A model generated the notes under the pieces. The model was not told where the DNA came from. It worked only from the letters and a program-made list of their open reading frames with translations, and ran no database searches. Below, piece after piece: positions 1-9,170 of a DNA stretch of 64,000 nt (position 1 is its first letter; every line of letters starts with the position of its first letter). The stretch is from Pirellulales bacterium (lineage in GTDB: Bacteria > Planctomycetota > Planctomycetia > Pirellulales > Lacipirellulaceae): assembly GCA_022448265.1 (NCBI GenBank), contig JAKVCC010000006.1:151243-215242 (forward strand). The letters are read 5' to 3'. Both the position numbers and the translations under genes were made by a program.

Positions 1-311
1 GGCGCGATGGTTTCTATCGCGGCGAGAGCCACCCGTTTGATGTTTTGGATATCCCCATTGGGAAGCGGAACTGCCAACCAATGCTTGCCGGGTTCGATTT
101 CCTGGGTAATCGGCTTTTTCTCGTCAATAGCCTGGGCAAGAAGCTGTGCATCGTGACCCGAAAAAACTTCCGGTGCTGATCGGTTCTCCCAGGCGTCTGC
201 TGTTTTTTCCCAGAGTGCGAACGAAGTACTAAACACCGTCTGGAGTTTGACGACGTTTTTATCGGTACATCTGTACTGGGTATCTGCCACCGGTGTGACG
301 CTAACGTCCAT
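1..311 (-). CDS. Unknown protein, N-terminal 103 residues (runs off window)
   Basis: An open frame reads leftward from an ATG at 309-311 and leaves the window without a stop. A TAG lies in frame about 12 codons upstream, so this ATG is the only good start. The visible part begins MDVSVTPVADTQYRC, has no signal peptide or membrane segment, and reads like a soluble domain (motifs ALWEKTADAWE and KHWLAVPLPNGD). I do not recognise the family. A GAF-like or other sensory N-terminus is possible but is only a guess. It is divergent from the pseudopilin operon, so the two share the 312-690 region. Confidence 0.6.
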   Translation of the reverse strand, partial: MDVSVTPVADTQYRCTDKNVVKLQTVFSTSFALWEKTADAWENRSAPEVFSGHDAQLLAQAIDEKKPITQEIEPGKHWLAVPLPNGDIQNIKRVALAAIETIA

Positions 312-690
312 GGCTGCTGCTTTCTCGTTGCCGCAAGTAACTGCAGGTGGCTAAATACAAGTTTAGGGAGCAATTGCTTTCTTGGGATTCTTGGCGCACC
401 TACTCTCCCTGCTTCTTCTAGAAATCTAGCTCACGTTCGCCCCGGTGGGCCGAAACAGTTCCAGAAGTACCGGCATTGCTGGTCGTGCCAATTGCATTGG
501 TGAGCGAAACACGGTCGAGATGGCATGTCGCAACCCATGGTCGAAAACAGGTGCTAGGTTTGCGTTGTATGGGTTGCACAAACTTCGAGGACAAATAGCT
601 TGCACAGGTAAGGATGCCGTCGGAAGAGACCCCATAGTTCGAAGCAAACGTCAATACCTCTGTCTAGGTTGAACTTAATTGGAGCTAGTA
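312..690. other. Divergent intergenic region / long leader of the secretion operon
   Basis: This stretch of 379 bases between the divergent partial gene and the pseudopilin has no ORF I would defend. It contains a perfect 9-bp inverted repeat (GCAACCCAT at 530-538, ATGGGTTGC at 569-577) with a 30-base loop. This may be a structured 5' leader or an operator of the downstream operon. The pseudopilin ribosome binding site GGAG is at 681-684. Confidence 0.4.
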
Positions 691-1125
691 ATGAATAACC
701 GCCGCAATGCATTTACACTGATTGAATTGGTCGTCGTCATCATGATTCTGGGAATTCTCGCGGGAGTTGCCGCGCCGAAGTTCTTGAGCGTATCGGCTGA
801 TGCTACGGACAACGGTCTGAAGCAATCGTTGTCGATTATTCGCGATGCGATCGAGTTGCATGCTGCCGATAACGGGGGTGCGTTGCCTCCCTGTGCCAAT
901 CCGACGACCAGCTTCCAGGACGCAGTGAAAGATCACATCCGAGGATTTTTTCCCAGTAGCCCAGTAGGTATGAAAAATAACCTGGTGAAGGTCTCTGCAG
1001 CCGACCCCTTGGTTGCCGACGATACGGTTACAGGTTGGATGTACAACACAACTACGGGAGAATTCATTTGTAATTCTTCTGCGAAAACAACGAGCGATGC
1101 CACGATCACATACGAAGAATTGTAG
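691..1125 (+). CDS. Type II secretion-like pseudopilin (GspG-like)
   Basis: Predicted 144-residue pseudopilin that would be processed by a prepilin peptidase and build the periplasmic pseudopilus of a type II secretion or type IV pilus-like machine. The N-terminus MNNRRNAFTLIELVVVIM is a class III signal: a short basic leader, then FTLIE with the conserved Glu at +5 and a hydrophobic helix. The residue before the cut is Ala, not the usual Gly. The tail motif GWMYNTTTGEF matches the usual end of GspG-like pseudopilins. I chose the ATG at 691 because GGAG lies 7-10 bases upstream; the upstream in-frame TTG at 679 would place this Shine-Dalgarno inside the gene. First gene of the operon running to 11.7 kb. 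Confidence 0.88.
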   Translation: MNNRRNAFTLIELVVVIMILGILAGVAAPKFLSVSADATDNGLKQSLSIIRDAIELHAADNGGALPPCANPTTSFQDAVKDHIRGFFPSSPVGMKNNLVKVSAADPLVADDTVTGWMYNTTTGEFICNSSAKTTSDATITYEEL

Positions 1126-1200
1126 TGATCGAAAGTTCTTGGTGTCACACCGACGGTTGCCGTAAAAATGCCGCGGCAGCCGACTATCTCCGGAGAGACC

Positions 1201-1587
1201 ATGGAAGCAGGAAACCACCGAGCACTGATTGTCGAGGACAACATTGCGCTGGCACGTGTTACCCAGTTTGCCTTGGACAACGCCGGTTATGAGACGCAAA
1301 CGGCGACCAACGGCAAGATAGCAATTGAGCTTGCCAAAGAGGCGCATTTCGACATTGTGATCACGGATCAACAAATGCCCCATTTAACTGGCATCGAGTT
1401 GTGTCGTGCTTTGCGGAAGCTTCCTGAGTACGCCGCTTGCCCGATCGTTTTGTTGACAGCGAAAGGTTTGGAATTGGAATTGCCTCGCTTGCGCGACGAA
1501 TTGGGCATCGATGCGACCTTTGCCAAACCTTTTAGTCCGTCAGCCATTGTGAAAACAGTCAACGAGTTACTGGCCGTTCCGGCCTAG
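1201..1587 (+). CDS. Single-domain response regulator (CheY-like receiver)
   Basis: A 128-residue stand-alone receiver domain with no output domain. It shows the acidic pair in LIVEDN, the phospho-acceptor Asp56 in VITDQQMP, the conserved Thr in LLTAKG and the switch Lys in FAKPF. The ATG at 1201 is preceded by GGAGAG; an ATG at 1168 is in frame but lacks a comparable site. It sits between the pseudopilin and a histidine kinase, so the kinase is the likely phosphodonor. With no DNA-binding domain, its output is probably a protein-protein contact, perhaps with the secretion motor or the STAS protein downstream (inference). Confidence 0.9.
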   Translation: MEAGNHRALIVEDNIALARVTQFALDNAGYETQTATNGKIAIELAKEAHFDIVITDQQMPHLTGIELCRALRKLPEYAACPIVLLTAKGLELELPRLRDELGIDATFAKPFSPSAIVKTVNELLAVPA

Positions 1588-1639
1588 TCCCCCATCCCCA
1601 CAAGGTCTGTCGCTGCCGTGCCAGTGATGCAGGAAAACC

Positions 1640-3466
1640 ATGTTTCGCATACGTCGCAAGGTGGGATTTCCGCGAAAGGTAGTCGCCTATTATTTGCTGT
1701 TCTGCTTGGTAGCGGTCTGCTGGCTTGCCGTCGGTGTGCTGGTGACATCGCACATCCTGCTCAGCTCGCGCACGACGGACACTAGCCTTTCCCGCTTGGG
1801 AAAAACGGCCGCAGCCGTTGAAATCGCGTATTTGCGTGGTGGCGAGAAAACGCTCGGAAAAGTTCTCCATCGCTCCAAATCGGAAGCCAATTTGGCTTAC
1901 GCCTCTATCATTTCTTCTGGTGGCAAGTACCTAGCTCACACCAATTCCGACCTCGAGGGAAAGCCTGCGGTCAGGCCGACTGGCAGCCTTCTGAAATGGG
2001 GAAACGTCACCGGGATTCGGCATGTCGATGAGCATGGAAAAATTCTGCAAGAATACCAAGTGCCACTGGTTGCCGATGGGGAATTGCTAGGCACACTCAA
2101 CCTTGCGTTGGCAGAGCCCAGTATGTTGAGCACCTTTCTGGACACAGCCCATCTGGCACCGCTCGCGGTGCTGGTTCCTTTGCTATTGGTGGGGTCTGGT
2201 GCAGTGGTATTGTTGCGTATTACTACTTCTGTGGCAGATGCGAATGCCCGGCTCGAACAGATTGGCCGGCAATCGCCAGGCAGTGCTTTGGAAATGCAGC
2301 CGGTGGCTGCGCAAGACGCTGCGGCTCTGGGCTGGAATCGCGTGGCCGACTTGATACAGCGTCTCCAAAGCGACACCGGCGGCGAGAGCCTCAATGATCG
2401 ACTCGTCGAGGCAATCGCTGTTCGCAAGCAAAATGAACATGCTGATATTCTTCAGAACCTTTCCGACGGCATCGCCGTCACCGACATGGAAGGACGGATC
2501 ACATTTGCCAACCGTGCCATTGCCACGCTTTTGGACGCCGATGTGGTGGAAGATGGATTAGAGGGCAACAACATCAGCGACTACCTTGCGGCTGACAAGC
2601 TCACCGATGAGATCCAAGTACTGTTTGATCCCAAGTCGTCTGGGCGCCCTGCAGTCGTGCAGTTGCAATCTCCGAGCGAGCAATCTAATCGTGTGCTTCG
2701 AATTGCTCGGCAGCCGCTTCAGGGCCAGCGGCGGCAGGGCCAAGTTTGGTCTCTGCGTGACGTCACGCAACAAAAACTTGCCGACTCGATGCGCGACCAG
2801 TTCATTGACACGGCCACACACGAATTGCGCACGCCGCTTTCAAATATCAAAGCCTACGCCGAAACACTGGCGACCTGTGAGTCGATCGACGTTGAGCAGC
2901 AAAAAGAATTCTGCAACATCATCAACAGCGAAGTGACCCGTTTAGCCCGTTTTGTGGACGACTTGCTGAGCATCAGCAGTATGGAAGTCGGTTCGTTGTC
3001 GGCAGAACGTCTAAAAGTGGATACGGCTCGGCTGTTTGAAGAGGTCATCGCAAAAGTCCAGCCGCTAATGCTGCAGAAAGACATTGATTTTGAGGTCCGT
3101 CTACCTGCGAAAATGGCTGCGCTCCACTTAGACAAGGACAAGATGGTGGCGGTGTTGGTGAATCTGCTTGGCAACGCTGCCAAGTACACCCCTGAGGGTG
3201 GTCACGTCGCCTTGAAGGTCACGCTTGACGAAACTCGTCTGCAAATCGCCGTGGAAGACACGGGCATGGGTATCGCGGCCGCAGAACTACCCCGAGTCTT
3301 TGACAAGTTCTTCCGGTCGAGCGACCCTCGCGTGCAGCAAGAAACGGGCACAGGCTTGGGTCTTGCGCTCGCTCAAGAAGTTGTTCATATGCATGGCGGT
3401 GAACTCACCGTAGAAAGCGACGTCGATCAAGGCAGCACATTCCTGTTAACTATCCCCTTGGCATAG
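1640..3466 (+). CDS. Membrane-bound sensor histidine kinase with PAS domain
   Basis: A 608-residue sensor kinase. Order: transmembrane helix at about 14-38, an extracytoplasmic sensor region, second helix at about 174-196, a PAS-type domain at about 265-380 (GIAVTDMEGRITFANRA), then HisKA with the phospho-acceptor His394 in the motif ATHELRTPL. The C-terminal ATPase domain has the N box GNAAKYTPEGG, G1 DTGMGI and G2 GTGLGLAL. All catalytic motifs are intact. AGGAAAA precedes the start. It lies between a lone receiver and a STAS protein, inside the secretion/pilus operon. Probably controls that machine, but the signal is unknown. Confidence 0.93.
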   Translation: MFRIRRKVGFPRKVVAYYLLFCLVAVCWLAVGVLVTSHILLSSRTTDTSLSRLGKTAAAVEIAYLRGGEKTLGKVLHRSKSEANLAYASIISSGGKYLAHTNSDLEGKPAVRPTGSLLKWGNVTGIRHVDEHGKILQEYQVPLVADGELLGTLNLALAEPSMLSTFLDTAHLAPLAVLVPLLLVGSGAVVLLRITTSVADANARLEQIGRQSPGSALEMQPVAAQDAAALGWNRVADLIQRLQSDTGGESLNDRLVEAIAVRKQNEHADILQNLSDGIAVTDMEGRITFANRAIATLLDADVVEDGLEGNNISDYLAADKLTDEIQVLFDPKSSGRPAVVQLQSPSEQSNRVLRIARQPLQGQRRQGQVWSLRDVTQQKLADSMRDQFIDTATHELRTPLSNIKAYAETLATCESIDVEQQKEFCNIINSEVTRLARFVDDLLSISSMEVGSLSAERLKVDTARLFEEVIAKVQPLMLQKDIDFEVRLPAKMAALHLDKDKMVAVLVNLLGNAAKYTPEGGHVALKVTLDETRLQIAVEDTGMGIAAAELPRVFDKFFRSSDPRVQQETGTGLGLALAQEVVHMHGGELTVESDVDQGSTFLLTIPLA

Positions 3467-3472
3467 GACATC

Positions 3473-3808
3473 ATGTTTAGCGTTGAATCACAAGGGGCTG
3501 TCGATGTCGTCCGCGCAGCGGGGCCGCTGACCCATGAGAATGCCCACGAGCTTAGCGATACGATTTTTGGCGGTCTCCCTGGCGGACAGCCGATGGTTGT
3601 GCTGGACATGCACGAGATTCCGCTGGTGGATAGCGCCGGACTCGAGGCGCTGTTGGATGTCCAGCAAGCCGTGCAATCAATGGGCGGCAGCATGAAACTG
3701 GCAACCCTGAGTCCGCTATGCCAGGAAATACTCCGTATTACTGAGGTGGAGCAGCATGTTGAAGCATACCATGATGTAAAAACTGCGGTGGGGAGCTTCG
3801 TAAAATGA
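3473..3808 (+). CDS. STAS-domain protein (anti-sigma factor antagonist type)
   Basis: A 111-residue single STAS domain, the fold of SpoIIAA and RsbV. The motif PLVDSAGLEALLDVQ contains the conserved Asp-Ser pair, where a partner-switch kinase normally phosphorylates the Ser. The preceding strand is VVLDMHEI. It follows the histidine kinase by 6 bases, and its stop overlaps the gspE start (ATGA at 3805-3808), so the genes are translationally coupled. No RsbW-type kinase or sigma factor is nearby, so partner and output are unknown. It may link the kinase/receiver pair to the secretion ATPase (inference). Confidence 0.88.
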   Translation: MFSVESQGAVDVVRAAGPLTHENAHELSDTIFGGLPGGQPMVVLDMHEIPLVDSAGLEALLDVQQAVQSMGGSMKLATLSPLCQEILRITEVEQHVEAYHDVKTAVGSFVK

Positions 3809-5583
3809 GTGTTGCCGTCGATCCCAATTCGTTCGCAGAATTACCAGATCATCTTACACTGCCACTGGAGATGGATCCCAATGCGTCGATCGTGGAGAGC
3901 AAAGGCCCCCTTGGCCAGCGCCTGTTGAGCGCCGATTTGATAGGCCAGGAAGATCTTGAGGCCGCTCTCAACCATCAATCCGAAAAGGGACAAAAGCTTG
4001 GCGAATCGATGCTTGAACTGGGCTTTGCCAGTGAAGAGCAACTATTGCCATTCATTGAATCACAGCTGGGCGTGCCAGGCGTGAAGCTTCGCGAAGGGCT
4101 CCTGGATCCGCTGGCCGTGCAACTTTTGCCCAGATCATTCGCCGAGGCACATAAAGTCCTGGCGCTTTTTAGAGTGCATGGGCGGCTGGTGGTGGCAACT
4201 GATGATCCTCAAGACCTGGACAAAATCGACCGTATCGAGCGCCTCACCGGATTAGACGTATTGCCGGTCTTTGCCTTCTTGGCATCGATTGAGCGTATCC
4301 AACAACGCGCCTATGAGGACGGATTCCGTGTCGACGCGGTGACCGCCGATCTGGACGGCTCGGCGGTAGAATTGCAACTTGACAGAGAAGACATAGACGT
4401 TGCTTCCGTGCACGACCTTGTCGATGGCAGCCCGGTCATCAACTTGGTCAACTATCTGGTTTTGCAAGCGATCCGCAAGCAGGCCAGCGATATCCACATC
4501 GAGCCCAGCCGCAAGTTCAGCACCGTGCGATTTCGTATCGATGGGCATCTTGTTGAAATGCTTCGTCCACGTCGCGACATTTTTCCGGCAATCGTCTCGC
4601 GTATCAAAGTCATGGCCAAGCTCGATATTGCTGAGCAGCGCGTTCCACAAGACGGGCGCTGCCAGGTCGTCGCCGACGGTAAGGAAGTCGACTTAAGAAT
4701 CTCCACACTCCCGACAGTTCTGGGTGAGAAAGTTGTGATTCGCGTACTCGACAAGCAGCGGCTCACCTTCGATCTCCACAAGCTGGGCATTCCCGATCCA
4801 ACGTTGTCAATTATCACCGACCTTCTGAAGAAGCCTTACGGATTGGTACTGGTCTCGGGCCCCACGGGTAGTGGAAAAACGACGACGCTTTACTCGGCAT
4901 TGGAACTGATCAAATCGGTAAGTCGTAATATTGTCACCGTGGAAGACCCAGTTGAATATCAAATTGAGTTGGTGAACCAGGTGCAGGTTGATTCTGCGCG
5001 CAAGCTACAGTTTGCGACCGCCTTGCGATCGATACTCCGCCAAGACCCCGACGTAATCATGGTGGGTGAAATTCGCGATGCTGAAACCGCCCAAGTCGCG
5101 GTCCAAGCTGCGCTCACCGGCCACCTTGTCCTTAGTACATTGCACACCAACGACAGCGTTAGCGCCATTACTCGGATGATGGACATGGGCATCGAAAGCT
5201 ACAAACTCGCGGCAGCGTTGGTTGGCGTGGTTGCCCAGCGTTTGGTCCGCACGAACTGTCCGCACTGCAAAACCACTTACTTTCCCAGTGCTGAATTTCT
5301 CGAAGCGGTGCACTACGAAGGGGATACACATCGCAGTTTCTCCAAGGGGGCCGGTTGCCGGGAATGTTTCGATACCGGCTTTAAGGGGCGGACGGGCATT
5401 TACGAAGTTTTGCCCAGTAACTCCCAACTTCGCCAACTCATCGCCGAGGAAGCTCCCCTGGAAACAGTGCGCAAGTGGTTTGACGAACAAGGATTTCCTT
5501 CGCTCTTGGGCAGTGGACTTGAGCTTGCCGAGAATGAAGCCACTAGCCTGGATGAAATCGCTCGGATTGTATTTATCGACTGA
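3805..5583 (+). CDS. gspE: Type II secretion / type IV pilus assembly ATPase (GspE/PilB)
   Basis: A 592-residue hexameric ATPase that powers pseudopilus assembly at the cytoplasmic face of the inner membrane. The N-terminal region of about 150 residues is the GspE/PilB N-domain type. The ATPase has Walker A GPTGSGKT at 352-359, an Asp box around VEDPVEYQIE, Walker B in DPDVIMVGEIRD and a His box around HLVLSTLHTND. A tetracysteine zinc site is present (Cys485, Cys488, Cys518, Cys521). All hallmarks of an active assembly ATPase are intact. Its start overlaps the STAS gene and its stop overlaps the gspF start (TGATG). Confidence 0.96.
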   Translation: MSVAVDPNSFAELPDHLTLPLEMDPNASIVESKGPLGQRLLSADLIGQEDLEAALNHQSEKGQKLGESMLELGFASEEQLLPFIESQLGVPGVKLREGLLDPLAVQLLPRSFAEAHKVLALFRVHGRLVVATDDPQDLDKIDRIERLTGLDVLPVFAFLASIERIQQRAYEDGFRVDAVTADLDGSAVELQLDREDIDVASVHDLVDGSPVINLVNYLVLQAIRKQASDIHIEPSRKFSTVRFRIDGHLVEMLRPRRDIFPAIVSRIKVMAKLDIAEQRVPQDGRCQVVADGKEVDLRISTLPTVLGEKVVIRVLDKQRLTFDLHKLGIPDPTLSIITDLLKKPYGLVLVSGPTGSGKTTTLYSALELIKSVSRNIVTVEDPVEYQIELVNQVQVDSARKLQFATALRSILRQDPDVIMVGEIRDAETAQVAVQAALTGHLVLSTLHTNDSVSAITRMMDMGIESYKLAAALVGVVAQRLVRTNCPHCKTTYFPSAEFLEAVHYEGDTHRSFSKGAGCRECFDTGFKGRTGIYEVLPSNSQLRQLIAEEAPLETVRKWFDEQGFPSLLGSGLELAENEATSLDEIARIVFID

Positions 5584-6851
5584 TGGAGCCTGTCGGTGGT
5601 CGGTTGTCGTCCGCCGGTTGGCATGAGAAAGTTTTTGCGAGAAGCACCAACGTTATGCCAGCCATCACCACTTTTAATAAACTGTTGCCTTCCGATGCAG
5701 CCCATGCGGGAGTTGCCGACCCGACTTTAGCTGCCATGACAGAGGAAGAGCTTACCTGGAATTCGCGCCAGGTATCAGGCCATAGCAGTAAGGAAGTTCG
5801 CCGGGGATCCGTACGCCCCCAGGACATTGCGGAATTCACTTCGCAACTGGCAATCATGACTCGCTCGGGCATCGATGTCGCCTCAGCGTTGGGTTCGCTT
5901 GCCTCGCAATGCCAGCGCCCGGCGCTCGCGCAGGTTCTGCGCAGGACCCACGAATTGGTATTGGCCGGCAGTACGCTTTCCGAAGCGCTCGCTGAACAAA
6001 CCCACGTGTTCGGCCACAGTTTTGTCGCCACGGTCGCCGCCGGTGAAGCATCCGGAAAAATGGCGGAGGTGCTGCGTCAGCTCGCGCAGATTCGGCAAAC
6101 GGAAATGCGTTCCAGCCGCGCAATGCGGTCAATGATGACCTATCCCATACTGCTGATGACGGTTTCCTCTTCGGTGGTTGTAGCGTTAGTGCTATTTGTT
6201 TTGCCTCGATTTGCCGAAGTCTTCTCGCAATACGAACTGGTGCTACCGGCGATCACACAAATGCTGATCTCGCTTGCGGATGAGTTGCGCGGAAGATGGT
6301 GGCTCTGGGCCCCCATGCTCGTCTCGATGATAGCCGGCCTGGCTGTCTGGAGGAAAACAGACCATGGACGCCGCTGCTTGGATGTCCTGTGGATGCATAC
6401 CCCAATCATCGATCGCGTATGCCGCACGCATGCTGTCGGACGGACTTGCCAGTTGCTCGGCTTGATGCTCGAGAGCGGTGTGCCGCTGTTAGACAGTCTA
6501 CGGCTGACGCGACAAGCTGTGAGTAGCTCGCTTTACAAGTCACTGCTTGCCGAATCAGAAGAAGCTGTCATCAACGGTCGCAGTTTGGCAAGCGCCTGGC
6601 AAAGCACCGAGATTATCCCGCAATCCGCGCGCGAAATGATGATCACTGCAGAGGCCACCGGCAACTTGGGCGAAGTCTCACGGTTACTGGGAGAATTTTA
6701 CGACGAAGAAGCTCAAACGCGGATGCGTCAGCTGGTCGGTCTCTTGGAGCCTATTATCACAGTAGGTATGGGAGTTATCGTGGCGTGCGTCGTGTTGGCT
6801 GTCATGCTACCGGTGTTCGATCTGTCCACACTGTCACAGGGTGGCCATTAG
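5583..6851 (+). CDS. gspF: Type II secretion inner-membrane platform protein (GspF/PilC)
   Basis: A 422-residue polytopic platform protein that contacts the GspE ATPase. Two repeats of the GspF domain are visible: DIAEFTSQLAIMTRSGIDV at about 80 and CQLLGLMLESGVPLLDSLR at about 285. Each is followed by hydrophobic stretches (about 175-205 and 385-415), giving the usual three-helix topology. The first 70 residues are longer than usual and may be a linker. The ATG overlaps the gspE stop; an internal ATG at 5655 is an alternative start. Next gene in the same operon is pilM after a 74-base gap. Confidence 0.94.
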   Translation: MEPVGGRLSSAGWHEKVFARSTNVMPAITTFNKLLPSDAAHAGVADPTLAAMTEEELTWNSRQVSGHSSKEVRRGSVRPQDIAEFTSQLAIMTRSGIDVASALGSLASQCQRPALAQVLRRTHELVLAGSTLSEALAEQTHVFGHSFVATVAAGEASGKMAEVLRQLAQIRQTEMRSSRAMRSMMTYPILLMTVSSSVVVALVLFVLPRFAEVFSQYELVLPAITQMLISLADELRGRWWLWAPMLVSMIAGLAVWRKTDHGRRCLDVLWMHTPIIDRVCRTHAVGRTCQLLGLMLESGVPLLDSLRLTRQAVSSSLYKSLLAESEEAVINGRSLASAWQSTEIIPQSAREMMITAEATGNLGEVSRLLGEFYDEEAQTRMRQLVGLLEPIITVGMGVIVACVVLAVMLPVFDLSTLSQGGH

Positions 6852-6925
6852 TACGATGAGAACATCCTGCGTCTCTGCGGGGAGACACACTCTAAAGGCA
6901 ACCCAAGTTCACACCATGCAACATC

Positions 6926-7993
6926 ATGTTTAATTCTCGAAAAACCGGCTGGATAGGCATTGATATTGGCACAAGTTCTGTCAAGGTTGTGCAACTCGTG
7001 CGCCGTCACAATCGGCTGCAGATCGCCGCCCAGGCAATTGTGCCGCGCCGCGAGCCGTGGCCCATAGAGGAGCTGTCGAGCGCTCAGCCAGAGTCCTCGG
7101 GTGATCAGCTTCAAGCAGCAGCTTCCCTGCTGGGAGATTTCCAGGGCCGCATGGCGGCTGCGACGTTGTCTATGGCCCTTTGTGACTTTCATCGCACCGA
7201 CCAGCCAGTTGGCACGGGGCCTAGTCGAGAAGCTACGCTTCGCCAGTCAGTCCAAATGGCAACCCAAAGCTCAGTGGAGCATTGGCAATACGATTGCTGG
7301 TCTGCCAGCCCAGAGCAAGACGCCCCGGGCGACACCAACGTGCTGACCGCCCTTCGCACTTGGACTGATATGCTGTGCACCGATATAGCCCAGCTCGGTT
7401 GGTCGTGCCAGTTGATCGATGGCTTACCTCTCGCCATGGCCAGAGCGGTACAGCTCGTCCAGCCCAACGCCTCTGGCGCTGCGGTTGCCGCCTTAGACTT
7501 GGGTTATAGTGAAGCCACACTTTGTACGGTGATGGATGGACGAGCCGACTATGTGCGGAGCCTCAAGGACTGCGGATTCCAGCGGCTCCTTGGCGCAGTT
7601 TCCACAGAACTCAACGTCACCTACGAGGAAGCACAACGTTTGCTTCAAGAACATGGCATCACTGCCGAGCAAGGTAGCAAGCTCAGCGATACAGGAGAAA
7701 TCCTGCAAGAGTTGTCCGAAGAATTCCTTCGCAGTTTAGTCGCGGAAATCAGTCGCACGCTTGCGCATCTTAAAGGTCATCGGAAATCTGTTGTACCAGA
7801 TTGCATTTACCTGCTGGGAGGTGGCGCAACCGTAAAAGGGCTGGCAGCTGATCTCAGCCGCATCCTAAAAACTAATTTTCTTGTATGGCAATTTGGCAAG
7901 GATATTTCCACCAACTCGCACGTCGACACGCTACCGGCATGCCTGCTGGCGCCCGCCATTGCACTCTCTGCGCTGGCTTGGGAGAGATCATGA
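6926..7993 (+). CDS. pilM: Pilus assembly protein PilM-like (actin-fold ATPase)
   Basis: A 355-residue cytoplasmic actin-like protein that anchors the PilN/PilO inner-membrane complex; it corresponds to the cytoplasmic half of GspL. The N-terminal phosphate-1 loop IGIDIGTSSVKVVQL, the second phosphate region AALDLGYSEATL and the adenosine motif IYLLGGGATVKGL are the expected PilM/FtsA-type signatures. The PilM, PilN and PilO split is typical of type IV pili, whereas the pseudopilin and gene order recall type II secretion. Its stop overlaps the next start (ATGA at 7990). Confidence 0.9.
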   Translation: MFNSRKTGWIGIDIGTSSVKVVQLVRRHNRLQIAAQAIVPRREPWPIEELSSAQPESSGDQLQAAASLLGDFQGRMAAATLSMALCDFHRTDQPVGTGPSREATLRQSVQMATQSSVEHWQYDCWSASPEQDAPGDTNVLTALRTWTDMLCTDIAQLGWSCQLIDGLPLAMARAVQLVQPNASGAAVAALDLGYSEATLCTVMDGRADYVRSLKDCGFQRLLGAVSTELNVTYEEAQRLLQEHGITAEQGSKLSDTGEILQELSEEFLRSLVAEISRTLAHLKGHRKSVVPDCIYLLGGGATVKGLAADLSRILKTNFLVWQFGKDISTNSHVDTLPACLLAPAIALSALAWERS

Positions 7994-8562
7994 AAAATCA
8001 TCTGAACCTAATGTCGGAACAAGCCCGAGTGCGTGAATGCGTGCGCACCCGATTGCGACAATGGTCCTACAGTATGGTGGCGGTATTTTCGGTGCTGGGT
8101 GTTGCCGGACTGCTCACTTGGTGGCCTGCTTACCGCGAAAGCCAGCACCGTATGCGTTTGGAAGCTCAGTATGAACCGATTTGTCTGATGAAAGCAGAGA
8201 ATGAATCTTTGAAAAAAAAGATTCAGCAACTCCATCAGGATGAGAAGTTCATTTTGGAGCTGTCCGATAAGTTTCCGACCCTGACCATGCTGGGATGTGT
8301 CAGCCGGTCAGTGGGCAATACGGGCGGACAGGTGTTTGTCGAAGAGCTCGCCTTTGAGATGCAAAGGCGCCAGGCCAACTCACAAGACTCCCTGGCTACG
8401 CTCACCCTCGAGGGTCTGGGCGTCGACCGCGACGCAATCCTCCAGTTGACTGATTTGCTCCAAGAGGCTGTTCCCTTTGCTTCGGTTCAGCTGGAAGGAG
8501 CATCTGCCACAGAAGTTAATAAACATCCCATGCACACGTTTACGATCGAGTGCTCGTTTTGA
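7990..8562 (+). CDS. PilN-like inner-membrane assembly protein
   Basis: A 190-residue protein: short cytoplasmic N-terminus, one transmembrane helix at about 28-45 (MVAVFSVLGVAGLLTWW), a coiled-coil stretch at about 55-80 rich in Lys/Glu, then a small ferredoxin-like periplasmic domain. Size, topology and position directly after pilM match PilN, which binds PilM through its N-terminus and pairs with PilO. I chose ATG 7990, which overlaps the pilM stop. A longer frame exists upstream but lies wholly inside pilM. Sequence identity to PilN is not obvious by eye; the call rests on topology and order. Confidence 0.78.
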   Translation: MKNHLNLMSEQARVRECVRTRLRQWSYSMVAVFSVLGVAGLLTWWPAYRESQHRMRLEAQYEPICLMKAENESLKKKIQQLHQDEKFILELSDKFPTLTMLGCVSRSVGNTGGQVFVEELAFEMQRRQANSQDSLATLTLEGLGVDRDAILQLTDLLQEAVPFASVQLEGASATEVNKHPMHTFTIECSF

Positions 8563-8582
8563 ACGACAACGCAAGACTTACT

Positions 8583-9170
8583 ATGAATCCCGAAAAAACA
8601 AGACGCATCACAATGATTGGATGGGCTCTGCACGCAGCTGGGATCGCGGTCGTTGTTATTTCAGCCTTCACGTTTTACCGTTTGACGATTTGCGGGCTAC
8701 ACGACCGAAAAGTCGCTGACCTAAACCGGTCCGCACAGTTGCAAATACTTCAGGCTTCGGCGACTGAGGTCCAGCGCGAACAACGTCTGCTGCGCGAGCA
8801 GCTGGACAAGCTGCTGGAAACAACGGCACAAGTACGCAAGAGCCTACCCCAGAAGCTCGATGTCAACGGCTTTGTAAAGCAGGTTCGACAGGTGGCAGAA
8901 CGGACAGGGGTGCGCATGCTCGACTACACAATTGGACGCACCGAAACGGGGCCCAGCTTCTCGTCCAGCGAGATTCGCATGCACTGCAGCGGTAGCTTTG
9001 CCAGCGTCTGTCAACTCCTCAAAGAGATCAACCAGTTTGCCAGGGCTACGGATGTTGCCACCCTCGCGTTGGAGTCGAAAAAAAATATTGGGGAGTATCC
9101 GTTTCAGGTAACTTTTGTCTTGTATTACGGGGCCAAGTCCCACGATAGAGAGAAGGGGGAGATTCTATGA
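8583..9170 (+). CDS. PilO-like inner-membrane assembly protein
   Basis: A 195-residue protein with a transmembrane helix at about 14-31, a coiled coil at about 38-80 (Gln/Glu/Leu-rich) and a C-terminal periplasmic domain from about 90. This is the PilO plan: a partner of PilN forming the inner-membrane alignment complex that links the ATPase to the secretin. ATG 8583 is the first ATG. The frame opens at a GTG at 8550 that overlaps the pilN-like gene, so that start is less likely. The stop overlaps the next gene (ATGA). Confidence 0.78.
   Translation: MNPEKTRRITMIGWALHAAGIAVVVISAFTFYRLTICGLHDRKVADLNRSAQLQILQASATEVQREQRLLREQLDKLLETTAQVRKSLPQKLDVNGFVKQVRQVAERTGVRMLDYTIGRTETGPSFSSSEIRMHCSGSFASVCQLLKEINQFARATDVATLALESKKNIGEYPFQVTFVLYYGAKSHDREKGEIL

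Noticed and set aside
590..680. Possible c-di-GMP-I riboswitch upstream of the pseudopilin
   Set aside because: Words such as GCACAGG and GAAGCAAACG occur, but the order and the conserved GEMM stems could not be matched.
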